Part shown: piece by piece, positions 26,825-36,062 of the stretch
Numbering within the stretch: position 1 is the stretch's first letter
Layout: each line of letters starts with the position of its first letter
Source of the DNA: an uncultured bacterium
GTDB lineage: Bacteria; CSSED10-310; CALFER01
Direction: 5' to 3'
Assembly (NCBI GenBank): GCA_937951895.1
Contig: CALFER010000020.1
Coordinates: 62,001 to 126,000 of the forward strand
DNA length: 64,000 nt
Position numbers and translations under genes: made by a program
The notes under the pieces: generated by a model
Databases searched by the model: none
Seen by the model: only the letters and a program-made list of their open reading frames with translations
What the model was told of the DNA's origin: nothing

Positions 26825-28034
26825 TCGCACCACCGCCGTTCTCCGTCATCAGACTCCGGATCCGTTCGATCCCCGGGTCATTTCCCAGGTGGCGATAGGC
26901 TTCCATCGATTCGGCAACGCGGGCGTTGAACGCGTCCGGTTCAGCGGATACACTTGCGATACGCGCCAGAAGTTCGGCGGTCTGGGCGACGCCGAGAACG
27001 TGCTGGAGACTTCGGAAAACGTCGATGCTTTGGGTCGCAATGGTCCTGGCATCCTCGATTTTTCCATCCGTGAGGAGCATGTCCGCGAGTATCCGGCCGG
27101 CATCCGCCCAACCGAGTCGATCCGACACCAACGAGTATGTCGTTTGAGCTTCGAGCACGCAATGGCGGGCAATTTCCCGTCGATCCAGCCGAATCATCAA
27201 CTCGGCTCTGGATAGCAGGATATTCGCCTTGAGATGCTCGTCGCGGATCGATTCGGCCGCATTCAACGCCTCATCCAGAGCCGATTCGGCATCGCCGATC
27301 CGGCCGGTATCCATGAGTGCCATTCCGAGATTATGGCTGGTTTCGGCAAAACCCTTCATATCATTCAACGTGCGGCGGATCGATTCGGCGCGCTTGAGAT
27401 CCGGATAGGCGGTATCCGGATGTCCCATGATGCATTCGACGACGCCGAGATTGTTGTAGAGGTGGCCTTCGAGGATCGGCTCGAGATTGCCGCGGATCAG
27501 GTCGAGAGCTTCATTGAAATGGGTGAGAGCTTCCGTCAGCATGCCCTGATCCACATCGATCACACCGATGTTGTTCAGGGCGTGGGCAGCGAGGGGTTTG
27601 AGATCGGCGGAGCGGGCATGATCCAGAGCGCCGGACTGGACCGAGCGAGCCGCATCGAAGCAGCCTCTGCGGCGGAGAATATCACCGCGCTCCTCCATCG
27701 ATTGAATATACAGCACCATAAAACGGGTTTCCCGGCCAGCTGTCTCGGCCTCGGAATACACCTCCAGCGCATCATCCCAACGCCCCAGACGCTCGAGCCA
27801 TCTGGCAAGTCGAAGGAGCAGCCGGATCTGCCTGCTGATATCGCCGAATCGTTCCAGCACGCGGGCAATTTCACGCGTTGTTTCAATGATCATCGGAATG
27901 TCCGGAACGGTACTTTCGGAACCGGACTCGATCAGCAGAACTTCAGCACGCATCGCAACCAGGACGACTTGATCTCCCGAGATTCGGGAATCGTCGTTCC
28001 GGATAGCGTGCTGAATGTCCCGCCAGTGGTTCAT
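26802..28034 (-). CDS. TPR-repeat protein
   Basis: A 410-residue cytoplasmic protein without signal or membrane segment. From about residue 60 on it consists of at least seven tetratricopeptide repeats of the longer TPR_12 type (units such as AHALNNIGVIDVDQGMLTEA and AETSHNLGMALMDTGRIGDA). The family mediates protein-protein contacts. No catalytic domain is visible. Its start overlaps the stop of the secreted ZU5/DUF5666-like gene as ATGA, so both come from the same sigma-54-type promoter. Why an exported protein is coupled to a cytoplasmic TPR scaffold is unclear; it may regulate or chaperone. Confidence 0.85.
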   Translation of the reverse strand: MNHWRDIQHAIRNDDSRISGDQVVLVAMRAEVLLIESGSESTVPDIPMIIETTREIARVLERFGDISRQIRLLLRLARWLERLGRWDDALEVYSEAETAGRETRFMVLYIQSMEERGDILRRRGCFDAARSVQSGALDHARSADLKPLAAHALNNIGVIDVDQGMLTEALTHFNEALDLIRGNLEPILEGHLYNNLGVVECIMGHPDTAYPDLKRAESIRRTLNDMKGFAETSHNLGMALMDTGRIGDAESALDEALNAAESIRDEHLKANILLSRAELMIRLDRREIARHCVLEAQTTYSLVSDRLGWADAGRILADMLLTDGKIEDARTIATQSIDVFRSLQHVLGVAQTAELLARIASVSAEPDAFNARVAESMEAYRHLGNDPGIERIRSLMTENGGGAINPGIAP

Positions 28035-29167
28035 TTTGATGCCTGACCGAGTTGTTGAATCGGACGGTTGTTGGTCGACAGTGAGTATCGGGAAAAATGC
28101 TCGATCATTCCCCTGAATGCATGTTCTTCAGGATAATGAGTCATGTGAGTCGCGATGACCCAACGACCGAGTTCTTCGTCGTAATAGGACAGGCTGACGA
28201 GGTCGGGGTCGATGCCATCGAGATTGAAGTAGCGGATTTCGATTTCGACCGGGACATTGAACTCGAGTCCGTGCGGCTGGAAGAAATAGACATTCTCGAG
28301 AGTATTCCAGAACATGAACTGACTGCTGACCGAAATCTGGACGGGTTCATCCAGAGCATTTGGGGGAAAATCGAGATGTCCCCAGGGGAAACGGAACAGG
28401 TCGCCCATCGGACCGACGGTCTTGACGACCGAGGTAAACGCCTCATCACCCGTTTCATACGCTTTGAACATCATAAAACCGGGAAGAAAGTAAGGGGGAT
28501 GCGGACCGAAAAAGTCCATCAACACCCCGAAATACTCGAAGGTCGCCCCATTCAGCGCACGATCGTGCATATCCCAGTCATCCGAGCGGACAATGATTTC
28601 CGCCAGGAAACTCAGATCATCCTGCAACTGACCGTGCACCATGACAGGATCGCCCGGGTGCAGATCGCCATAGGAAATAACGGTCAATCCGCCACCGGGC
28701 GGCGCGTCGATCACCAGGACTTCATCCGTAACCAATACCTCACCACTGTGCTCCTGATGCTGAAACCGGGTAATCTCAAAGATGTCATCCTCAGGACTGA
28801 CCATCGTTACAAATCCGATGAATGGACATCCTCCGCCGCCGTGATTGGATCCGGAATCATACCCGCCGTGCGGGTCGCGCGCGAAGTTGATCATATCGGC
28901 ATGGATGCGGTTTTCGCCGAGAACATACGTGCCGATGACGGCCACGCGCATACCCGGCAACAAATCGTCGATATGATACTGTCCCGGCGGACCCGCTTCA
29001 GGAAAAAATATGGTGTGCGAGAAAACCTGCACGACCCAGGCATCATCGGTATCCAGCGACTGGTTTTGCATGACCGGTTTTTCGGCCATCATCATGCCTG
29101 CGGCTGTCGTCAGCGCAGGGATCGCGCACACGAGCATCGGCAGCATCAGCAGGTGAATGATTCTCAT
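28031..29167 (-). CDS. Secreted DUF5666-like/ZU5-like protein
   Basis: The start at 29167 follows GGAGGG and opens on a signal peptide (IIHLLMLPMLVCAIPALTTAA), giving 378 residues. The first half has small beta modules with the wording of DUF5666 (LLPGMRVAVIGTYVLGENRIHA; LHPGDPVMVHGQLQDDLSFLA). The last third reads like a ZU5-type domain: FFQPHGLEFNVPVEIEIRYF, then YYDEELGRWVIA and EHFSRYSLS. These domains are binding or structural modules of surface proteins. Upstream is a sigma-54-type promoter and next to it the gene of a sigma-54 activator, so expression is probably conditional. Confidence 0.78.
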   Translation of the reverse strand: MRIIHLLMLPMLVCAIPALTTAAGMMMAEKPVMQNQSLDTDDAWVVQVFSHTIFFPEAGPPGQYHIDDLLPGMRVAVIGTYVLGENRIHADMINFARDPHGGYDSGSNHGGGGCPFIGFVTMVSPEDDIFEITRFQHQEHSGEVLVTDEVLVIDAPPGGGLTVISYGDLHPGDPVMVHGQLQDDLSFLAEIIVRSDDWDMHDRALNGATFEYFGVLMDFFGPHPPYFLPGFMMFKAYETGDEAFTSVVKTVGPMGDLFRFPWGHLDFPPNALDEPVQISVSSQFMFWNTLENVYFFQPHGLEFNVPVEIEIRYFNLDGIDPDLVSLSYYDEELGRWVIATHMTHYPEEHAFRGMIEHFSRYSLSTNNRPIQQLGQASK

Positions 29168-29232
29168 AGATCCCTCCGGGTTTCCTTTCCGAATCCGGGC
29201 CGGATAAGCCGCCCGGTTCGAAAACTGTCTAT

Positions 29233-29248
29233 TGCAAGTCTTGTTCCA
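29233..29248 (-). promoter_or_regulatory. Predicted sigma-54 promoter of the ZU5-like/TPR operon
   Basis: On the minus strand TGGAAC (29248-29243), five bases, TTGCA (29237-29233); GG and GC are ten bases apart. Transcription would start near 29222, about 55 bases before the ATG. An inverted repeat GTGTTT-N11-AAACAC (29275-29297) lies about 65 bases further upstream. Confidence 0.68.
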
Positions 29249-29326
29249 CAAGTTACGATCATGTTCAATCCACAGTGTTTAAATCGTTTCGAAACACGTT
29301 TGACTGTTTTTCTCCATGGGATCGAC

Positions 29327-30724
29327 TCATATCGAGTCACTCCTGTCGTCCACATCCCCATCGACTCCGTCGAGTTTTCTGAGCAGACGGGAACGGGAAA
29401 TCTGTAGCAACCGGGCCGTTTCGCTCTTGTTGTTTCCCGTAAACTCCAGAACCGAGCGAATCACATCCTGCTCGATCTCCAGCATCGCCCTTCCCTCTTC
29501 CGGAAACGGTATCCTGAGAGTCCTGCCTGCAGAAGGCGGGGACACCTCCACGGGAACAGAACGGTACTCAGCAGAGAAGTCGGTTCCGGTGATCAGTTGT
29601 CCGTCACTCATGATCACTGCTCGTTCGATCGCATGTTTCAATTCCCGCACATTGCCGGGCCAGACATGCTGCATCAGATACTGCTCGGCATCCGCGGAAA
29701 AGCCATCGGATCGGGTACCGTATTCCTTCGAAAAATACTCGCGAAAATGATTGGCCAGCATCAGGACGTCTCGCCCACGGTGTCTCAGAGCAGGAACTTC
29801 AACGGGGAAAATGTTGAGTCGATAATAGAGATCCGCCCGGAAAGCGCTGTTCCGGACTGCTTCTTCGAGATTGACCGAGGTGCCCGTGATGATCCGGCAA
29901 TCCACCTTGAGATCATGCTCGCCACCGACACGTCGAAATCGTTTGTCTTCCAGAACCTTGAGCAATTTGACTTGAATTTCCGGTTTGAGATAGCCGATTT
30001 CGTCGAGAAACAGCGAACCGCCATGCGCGATTTCGAATATTCCGCGACGACTCCGGTGCGCATCGGTGAACGCACCTTTTTCATGTCCGAACAACTCGGC
30101 TTCGACCAACGTGTCGGGAATGGCCGTGCAGTTCACATCGACAAATGCCCGGTCTCTTCTGGAACTGCAGTCATGAATGGCCTGCGCGACAACACCCTTG
30201 CCCGTGCCCGTCTCACCCTGAATCAACACCGTCACGGCAGGTTTCTCTGAAATCCGCTGAATCATCTCCCGCAGGCGAACGATCGACGGATGTTCTCCGA
30301 TCAATACCTCGTTCAGTGACCGGATCGGGACGGATACGGATTGCCGCGATCGCCATTGAGCATACCGGTCGAGCACCAGTTCGCTGAAGCCGGCGGCATC
30401 CTCATCGAGATCATAGAGGGTATCGAAACCAAGACGCCCGATCCTGAGAGCTGCCGCATAACTGATCGATCGGCCGACGGCGACGATGTGATCGCGGTAA
30501 CGATCCAGCGTACCGCTCTGCTGGAGAATCTCAAGCGCTTCGATCGATTGTGAACAGATCCAGACGATCGCCAGATCCGGAATCGCCGTTTTGAACGGAT
30601 CGGTCTTCAGGCGATCCGATCCCATCAACATCAGCTTCATGTCGGTAATTGGAGGCAGAACGGTGTTCCACGAAACAGTCCCGGCATCCGGGCTGATGGC
30701 GACGAGTGAAAACTGAGATTTCAT
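29327..30724 (-). CDS. Sigma-54-dependent transcription activator (NtrC family)
   Basis: The 465-residue protein has an N-terminal domain (about 1-130) that resembles a receiver in size and pattern but lacks the acidic phospho-acceptor I would expect, an AAA+ core at about 145-375 and a Fis-type helix-turn-helix at about 415-455. Walker A is GETGTGKG, Walker B GSLFLDEI, the sigma-54 contact loop reads GAFTDA (a natural variant of GAFTGA) and the arginine finger lies in DLYYRLNIFPVEVPAL. It should open sigma-54 promoters. The two genes on either side, coding for exported proteins, both have -24/-12 promoters, so they are its likely targets. The upstream GGGAGG is 15 bases from the ATG, longer than usual. 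Confidence 0.92.
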   Translation of the reverse strand: MKSQFSLVAISPDAGTVSWNTVLPPITDMKLMLMGSDRLKTDPFKTAIPDLAIVWICSQSIEALEILQQSGTLDRYRDHIVAVGRSISYAAALRIGRLGFDTLYDLDEDAAGFSELVLDRYAQWRSRQSVSVPIRSLNEVLIGEHPSIVRLREMIQRISEKPAVTVLIQGETGTGKGVVAQAIHDCSSRRDRAFVDVNCTAIPDTLVEAELFGHEKGAFTDAHRSRRGIFEIAHGGSLFLDEIGYLKPEIQVKLLKVLEDKRFRRVGGEHDLKVDCRIITGTSVNLEEAVRNSAFRADLYYRLNIFPVEVPALRHRGRDVLMLANHFREYFSKEYGTRSDGFSADAEQYLMQHVWPGNVRELKHAIERAVIMSDGQLITGTDFSAEYRSVPVEVSPPSAGRTLRIPFPEEGRAMLEIEQDVIRSVLEFTGNNKSETARLLQISRSRLLRKLDGVDGDVDDRSDSI

Positions 30725-30799
30725 GGGATCCGCACACGACCTCCCAGCTTAGAGATAGCAAATATGAGGCCGTTAGAGCAAATGTCGGATCGCTGGGGC

Positions 30800-30831
30800 A
30801 AAAAAAAACCCGGTGGAGGAAGCACCGGGTT
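30800..30831 (-). terminator. Rho-independent terminator after the DUF5666-array gene
   Basis: On the minus strand AACCCGGTG, a seven-base loop and CACCGGGTT form a 9-bp stem followed by a run of T residues, 18 bases past the stop codon. Confidence 0.9.
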
Positions 30832-30849
30832 ATAGAAAGGAAACAGGGG

Positions 30850-32823
30850 TCAATGGTGTGGTGCGATGAAAACCTGATCTGCGACAAACAGATCCTCCGC
30901 AAATGTGCCGATGCACATCGCGCGCTGTCCGATCTGCAGATCGGCAAAGGTCACTTCCACATTTTCCGCCAGGATCACGGTTTCTTCCGTTACCTGCACC
31001 CAGACGGAGTTTTCATGCATCCCGATCCGAAACTGCATGGTCCCGGAGTTGATTTCCTGGATCATGCCACCGATCTGCTGGGGCGGCGGCGGCGGCGGGG
31101 TCCACCCATCTCTGACGTGCATTTCAGCTGCAGTGAACTGCGCTTCAGACGTCCACTCACCCAACGCCATCGCTTCCATCCCGACTTCAAGCCCATCGAA
31201 GGTAATCGGACCGGTCTCGTCGGTGAGAACGGTCTCTTCGGTGATCAACACTGCGACGGTCTGTCCGTCCGGACAATTCCGCCCCAGCGTCACGATGTGA
31301 TTGTCTGCGTCGATCGCGGTAATCAGGCCATAGACATGATCCGAAGGACCGGGGCCCGGAGGCGATCCGGGCATGACATGCGCATGCTGCGCAATCAGGA
31401 TCTCCTCCTGCCATGTGCCGACAGCGGCCAGAATCATCTCGACCTGAATCTGATCGAACGTGATCGGGCCCTCGGGACCCGTCAACTCAGTGTTTTCTGT
31501 AATCTGAACCGCGATCTGAACACCTTCACGCTGATCGTTGGCCTCGACATACAGAATCGAGTTTTCCGCATCGATCTGCACGATGATGCCTCTCACGTGA
31601 TCGTCGCCGGGGCCCGGGCCCGGAACATCCGCGACCTGGATTTCGTCCGCGACCAGCACACCGGATTCATCGAAAGCGCCGATCGCCAGAGCGAACATAT
31701 CGATCACGAGATCTTCGAACGTCAGTTGCTCGCCGTGATGACCCATGATCCGGGTTTCATCCGTCACCTGAACGGTCACGGGTTCCATGGATCCGTTTTC
31801 GGGGCATTCCCGAGGAGTGATCATGATGCTTCGCGCTTCCGCATCGATGGCGGTAATGCGACCGCCGACATGATCAGCGGGACCGGGACCCGGTTCACCC
31901 TCGATGATGAGCTGTGTCGCGAAGAAGAGTTCTTCGACGAATTCGCCGGTCGCAAACGCGAACTGCCCTTCCACGATCTGATCAAACGTGATGACCTCAC
32001 CGGCGGCATTCAAAAGCGCTGTTTCGTCGGTTACCTGAATCGTGACGGTTTCCGGACCGTGATGCCAGCGACTCGCGATGGTAACCTGACCGAGTTCCGC
32101 ATCGAGAGCGACCACGCGGCCGAACACTTCATGCGGCATGGGTTCCGTGCACGAGACATTGAACGACCGGAGTTCACTCAGAGCGATCGGCTCGCCGCCG
32201 AATGTTTCGAGAACACCGACCTGCCAATAATATGTGCCGTCCGGAAGCAGATGCCAGACGTGACCGGGAACCGTGAATGACGTGAGAACCGGCGGGAGTT
32301 CGGATGTGTATTGAAGTCCGTCCGGAGTAAAGAGCGAGAACGTATAGGCGGCAATCCCTCCATTGCCGGCATACGGTGCCCAGGCGAATTCGGTCGGACC
32401 TTCACATTCGACCGTGTAGCCCTCTTCCGGAGACAACAGATCGACACCCGGTTCGCCTCCGCCCAGAATCCCGAACGAAAACTGCAGGAACGGGCTGATC
32501 GATGCCGAGACATCCGCGGCAGCCATCAACAGGGAAAATGTTCCCGAGGATGCATTCGCGGGCATGACGAAATGCGCTTCATACCGACCGGGCGTTTCGG
32601 TCGCGGGAAGCGTCAGCACGAGTTGATTGTTGTAGACGACGCCGACCGTCGAGACATCCGACAGACCATCGGAATCGGACACATCGGCATACACCGTGAA
32701 CGCCTGTCCGGGAACAACATTGACGGGATCGACACCGCATCGCACGATCGATGGCGCAGCGGCGAATCCCATCGTGGCAGTCATGAGAACCGCCATCAGA
32801 CTGATTACCAGAAACCGTTTCAT
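30850..32823 (-). CDS. Secreted protein with five tandem DUF5666-type repeats
   Basis: The start at 32823 follows AGGAGG and opens on a signal peptide (VISLMAVLMTATMGFAAA), giving 657 residues. An Ig-like pair of domains (about 25-230) is followed by five repeats of 75-90 residues (about 233-657). Each unit runs GxIxxIDAE ... VxVxVTEETxLxxxxGxITFxDL ... AxGxF, the pattern of DUF5666, and the first three end in a PGPGP linker before DHV. It is probably a surface or periplasmic binding protein of unknown ligand. It has a perfect sigma-54 promoter, and its terminator separates it from the sigma-54 activator gene downstream. Confidence 0.85.
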   Translation of the reverse strand: MKRFLVISLMAVLMTATMGFAAAPSIVRCGVDPVNVVPGQAFTVYADVSDSDGLSDVSTVGVVYNNQLVLTLPATETPGRYEAHFVMPANASSGTFSLLMAAADVSASISPFLQFSFGILGGGEPGVDLLSPEEGYTVECEGPTEFAWAPYAGNGGIAAYTFSLFTPDGLQYTSELPPVLTSFTVPGHVWHLLPDGTYYWQVGVLETFGGEPIALSELRSFNVSCTEPMPHEVFGRVVALDAELGQVTIASRWHHGPETVTIQVTDETALLNAAGEVITFDQIVEGQFAFATGEFVEELFFATQLIIEGEPGPGPADHVGGRITAIDAEARSIMITPRECPENGSMEPVTVQVTDETRIMGHHGEQLTFEDLVIDMFALAIGAFDESGVLVADEIQVADVPGPGPGDDHVRGIIVQIDAENSILYVEANDQREGVQIAVQITENTELTGPEGPITFDQIQVEMILAAVGTWQEEILIAQHAHVMPGSPPGPGPSDHVYGLITAIDADNHIVTLGRNCPDGQTVAVLITEETVLTDETGPITFDGLEVGMEAMALGEWTSEAQFTAAEMHVRDGWTPPPPPPQQIGGMIQEINSGTMQFRIGMHENSVWVQVTEETVILAENVEVTFADLQIGQRAMCIGTFAEDLFVADQVFIAPHH

Positions 32824-32873
32824 GTGAACCTCCTTCGCAAGGTGGGTTGAATTCGCACTACGACCCGGGATAC

Positions 32874-32889
32874 AGCAATCCATGTGCCA
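32874..32889 (-). promoter_or_regulatory. Sigma-54 promoter of the DUF5666-array gene
   Basis: On the minus strand TGGCAC (32889-32884), five bases, TTGCT (32878-32874), preceded by C. This is a full match to the -24/-12 consensus, with GG and GC ten bases apart. Transcription would start near 32863, 40 bases before the ATG. Confidence 0.82.
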
Positions 32890-32982
32890 GGAAAAAAACA
32901 TTCGGGCAAAATCCGGTGTTCCTCCCGCACGGTTTCCGCTGCGAAGGTCTCGATTTAGTTCAGTTATCTAATTGAAAATAAA

Positions 32983-33022
32983 TGATTATCAAATCGTGTC
33001 GAGGCATCTGATAAAAATATCA
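32983..33022. repeat. Two related palindromes in enhancer position
   Basis: TGATTATCA (32983-32991) and TGATAAAAATATCA (33009-33022) share TGAT...ATCA ends. Measured to the predicted start of transcription they lie at about -120 and -150, where activators of sigma-54 promoters usually bind. The second is followed by six T residues and could instead act as a weak terminator hairpin on the plus strand. Confidence 0.45.
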
Positions 33023-33180
33023 TTTTTTACGTGTCCTGTCGGGCGAACCGTGACGAGGTTATGCCCGGATATAGCAGGATGTCGCGTTTCGAGTCAATGG
33101 AAGCGCGCGCACTGATTCAAATTCCTGATGCGTTCCGGATTGGATCGAGATAGGATCGCGACGAAGCGAGGAGATTCCGG

Positions 33181-33846
33181 ATGGCCACACGAAATGCGTT
33201 CCAGAAGAAGACATTCAGGACGACGATCACCAAGAAGGTCGAAGCGCCATATCTGTTGAGGCTGCCCCGGGGGTATGATCCGCATGCGGACGACACCTGG
33301 CCCCTGATCCTGTTTCTGCATGGTGCCGGACAATGCGGCGATGACCTTGTCCACGTCAGAGACGAAGGACTGTTACCTCATCTCTCCAAATTCCCGGATT
33401 TCCCCTTCATTGTCGTCGCGCCTCAGTGTCCATGTGGCGAGTGGTGGGATATCGACATGCTCTCTGCCCTCGTGTCGACCATTATCCGGACGCTGCGAGT
33501 CGATCGGTCCAGGGTGTATGCCACTGGGCTGAGTCTGGGCGGCATGGGCACCTGGGATCTGGCAGCTCGGCACCCGGACTGGTTCGCGGCGATCGCGCCG
33601 ATCTGCGGTCCTGTGGATGCCGCCAACGCTCCCAAATTCAGGAATCTCCCCGTGTGGGTCTTTCATGGGGAGCGCGATCCGCATGTGCCGGTCACCGAAT
33701 CGATCGACATGGTCGAGGCGCTCCAGCGTGAGGGGGCGGACGTCGAGTTCACGTTTTTTCCGGAAGGTGGCCACGAAATCTGGGATGAGGTATATTCGGA
33801 CTGGGAGTTGTATGAGTGGTTTCTGAGTCATAGAATTGAAGAGTGA
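33181..33846 (+). CDS. Alpha/beta-hydrolase (phospholipase/carboxylesterase type)
   Basis: The ATG has GAGGAG at good spacing. The 221-residue protein has no signal peptide. LILFLHGAGQCGDD carries the oxyanion HGxG-like strand, GLSLGGMGTWDLA holds the nucleophile Ser118, FHGERDPHVPV the acid Asp and PEGGHEIWDE the His. The whole fits the dienelactone-hydrolase-like carboxylesterases often annotated as phospholipase/carboxylesterase. The substrate cannot be told. Its stop overlaps the GTG of the next gene (GTGA), so the two may be coupled. Confidence 0.88.
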   Translation: MATRNAFQKKTFRTTITKKVEAPYLLRLPRGYDPHADDTWPLILFLHGAGQCGDDLVHVRDEGLLPHLSKFPDFPFIVVAPQCPCGEWWDIDMLSALVSTIIRTLRVDRSRVYATGLSLGGMGTWDLAARHPDWFAAIAPICGPVDAANAPKFRNLPVWVFHGERDPHVPVTESIDMVEALQREGADVEFTFFPEGGHEIWDEVYSDWELYEWFLSHRIEE

Positions 33847-35980
33847 ACCCAGACACCTTCAGGACCCTCAGCATCGTACCGACAACGTGTTGTGCTGTGC
33901 CCTCGAAATGGAAACCCCTGCGGGAATGTCTGCTGATCTTCGCGGCCTACCTTCTCCTGGCCCTGCTGTTCACCTATCCGCTCCTCTTTCAGTTCACGTC
34001 ACACATTCCCGGTGTGGGTGGTGATGCCTATCAGTTCTATTGGAATGTCTGGTGGACCCGGCATGCGCTCGTCGATCTGCATGCTTCCCCGTATTTTACT
34101 CATCTGCTGTTCCACCCGTCCGGAGTGTCGCTGACCCACCACACACTGTCTCTGATGAACGGCCTGATCGCTCTCATTCCGGGTCTCCTGTTCAATACAA
34201 CAATCGTCTTCAACAGCCTCGTCCTGTTCATTCTGGCTCTTGCGGGAGTGACGATGCGCCTGTTATGCCTGCACCTGGGCGCGGATCCTCGCGCGGCATT
34301 TCTCGGAGGCATTCTGTTTGCATTCTCACCGTTCAGGATGACCCGCATCGACGCTCATCTGAACATCCTCAGCCTGCATTTCATCCCTTGTTCGTGCTCT
34401 TTCTCCTCAAATCACTCGAGACATCCGGTCAAAACCGGAAATGGATTCTCGCCGGTGGTGCGGCATTCGCCGCGACCACCCTGAGTTGTTACTATTACAT
34501 GGTCTACAGTATAATCATCGGGATCATCCTGACGTTGATGTATCTCATGGAACAGCCATCTCTACCGAGCATGTATCGTGGAGCGAGGACTCTGTTTCTC
34601 ATCCTCATTACAGGAGCCTTTCTCGCTACTCCATTCATGGTGCCTGTGGTCCGGGAATTTTCCATGAACCCGGATGTTTTCTATGCAGGCGATGCGGAAA
34701 TTTACAGTGTGGATCTCGCAAACTATCTGCTCCCGAACCATCTGAATCCTGTCCTGAAGCCCCTGGCACATGCACTCGCAGGGTCATCAGGAACCTTTCT
34801 GGGTAATCGGTGTGAAGGCATGGCCGCCACCGGTTACGTCGCCCTGTTGTTAATCGCGTTCGGGATGAAACCATGGAAACATTCCGGGCGCTGGGTCGTC
34901 CTCGGCGTGACCGGTCTTGTGCTTTCGCTCGGACCCACTCTCCACATTGCCGGAATGGAGTTCTCCGGTGTTCCGATGCCATTCCAGTTTTTTCAGCATA
35001 TACCGATCTTTCGAGCGGCGCGCGTCCCGGGCCGGTTCGCCGTGCTCGTGACCTTCAGTGTCGCAATCATCGCCACCTTCGGGTCAACGCGACTTCTGCG
35101 CCGCGTCTCTGCTTTCCATAAAAAAGACACCGGGGTGTTCATCGTCTTGTGCTCTCTCATCATTCTGGAGCAATTACCGATTCCCATTCGCACATGCAGC
35201 ACGCATATCCCCGAAGCGTTGTGCCGAATGCGGAACGATCCGTCGTGTACCGCGATTCTCGAGTGGCCGATGGATGCAACTCAATCGATGATGCGTCAGA
35301 CCGGGCATCAGAAACCGATCATCGACGGATTTATCGCAAGGTTGCCTCCTGAAGTGATCGCAAGAAAGCAAGCATTCGAACGGCTTTTACTACGATGTGT
35401 CGAATCAGATGAACACGATATCTTTCACCCGTTGGCGTCCCCGTTTGTCTATGCACGCCAGAATGGAATCTCACATTTCATCCTGGATCTTGCCCAACTC
35501 GAACGTGACGTCCCGGATCGAGTGAACAGGGATGCAGTCATCCGGTTGATACGGCATCTCCACACCTCGCCACCGGTCGTGGCCGATTCGGAGGTCGATA
35601 TCTTCCGTATCGAAACGCCGGATGCGGTCTTCGAGACACCGTTGCGATCGAATGGCTGGACCAGACCGATCTGCGTCGGTGATCGCTGCGGTCGCGTTCT
35701 CGACGCCCTGACAGGAACTCTCGAATTCGGAGTATTCCGGGATGACTGCGATATCCGGATCGATTTGACTTATTCCGGCACGGGGGAGGATCTGACATGC
35801 CGGGTGCTCGGCAGATTGTTTCAGATTGAACAGACAGGGGATCCGGGTCGAGAGCGGAGCATTTCGATCGAGCTTCCGGGAACAGATCGCGGTGTGTTTA
35901 CGGTCAGATTTGAAAAACCTGTCGGCACGGTATTTGAGTTGCGGGACGCGCGGATAACGGCATTTCCTTCAGGAGGATGA
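33843..35980 (+). pseudogene. Polytopic membrane protein (GT-C/YfhO-like), broken by a frameshift
   Basis: The first frame runs from a GTG at 33843 to about 34385 and codes for several membrane helices (LLIFAAYLLLALLFTYPLLF; TTIVFNSLVLFILALAGVTM), with a DAYQFYWNVWW loop typical of polytopic glycosyltransferase-like proteins. At about 34382-34392 the coding sense moves to the -1 frame: LHFIP in the first frame continues as LFVLFLLKSLE in the second, which stays open to 35980 with more helices and a soluble C-terminal domain of about 200 residues. Joined, the product would be about 710 residues. One missing base explains it; it may be a true mutation or an assembly error in CCCTTG. Function: probably glycan or lipid-linked sugar handling, uncertain. 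Confidence 0.82.
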
Positions 35981-36062
35981 CACGCGAAACCAGCGGACAC
36001 GAACACTTCCGCCTCACGACGCCATTGTTACATGAAGTATGACGTAACGCTCGGGACGCAGC

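Larger units (their letters stand above)
32824..33180. other. Non-coding 357-base divergent intergenic region with AT-rich island
   Basis: No gene seen. From left to right it holds the SD and sigma-54 promoter of the DUF5666-array gene, an AT-rich stretch (about 32953-33030) with two TGAT...ATCA palindromes, and the GAGGAG of the esterase gene. The AT-rich stretch stands out strongly from the surrounding GC-rich DNA. Confidence 0.7.

Noticed and set aside
29323..29337. GACTC-N5-GAGTC hairpin as terminator of the sigma-54 activator gene
   Set aside because: The stem is five bases long, overlaps the stop codon region and is not followed by a T run in the transcript.
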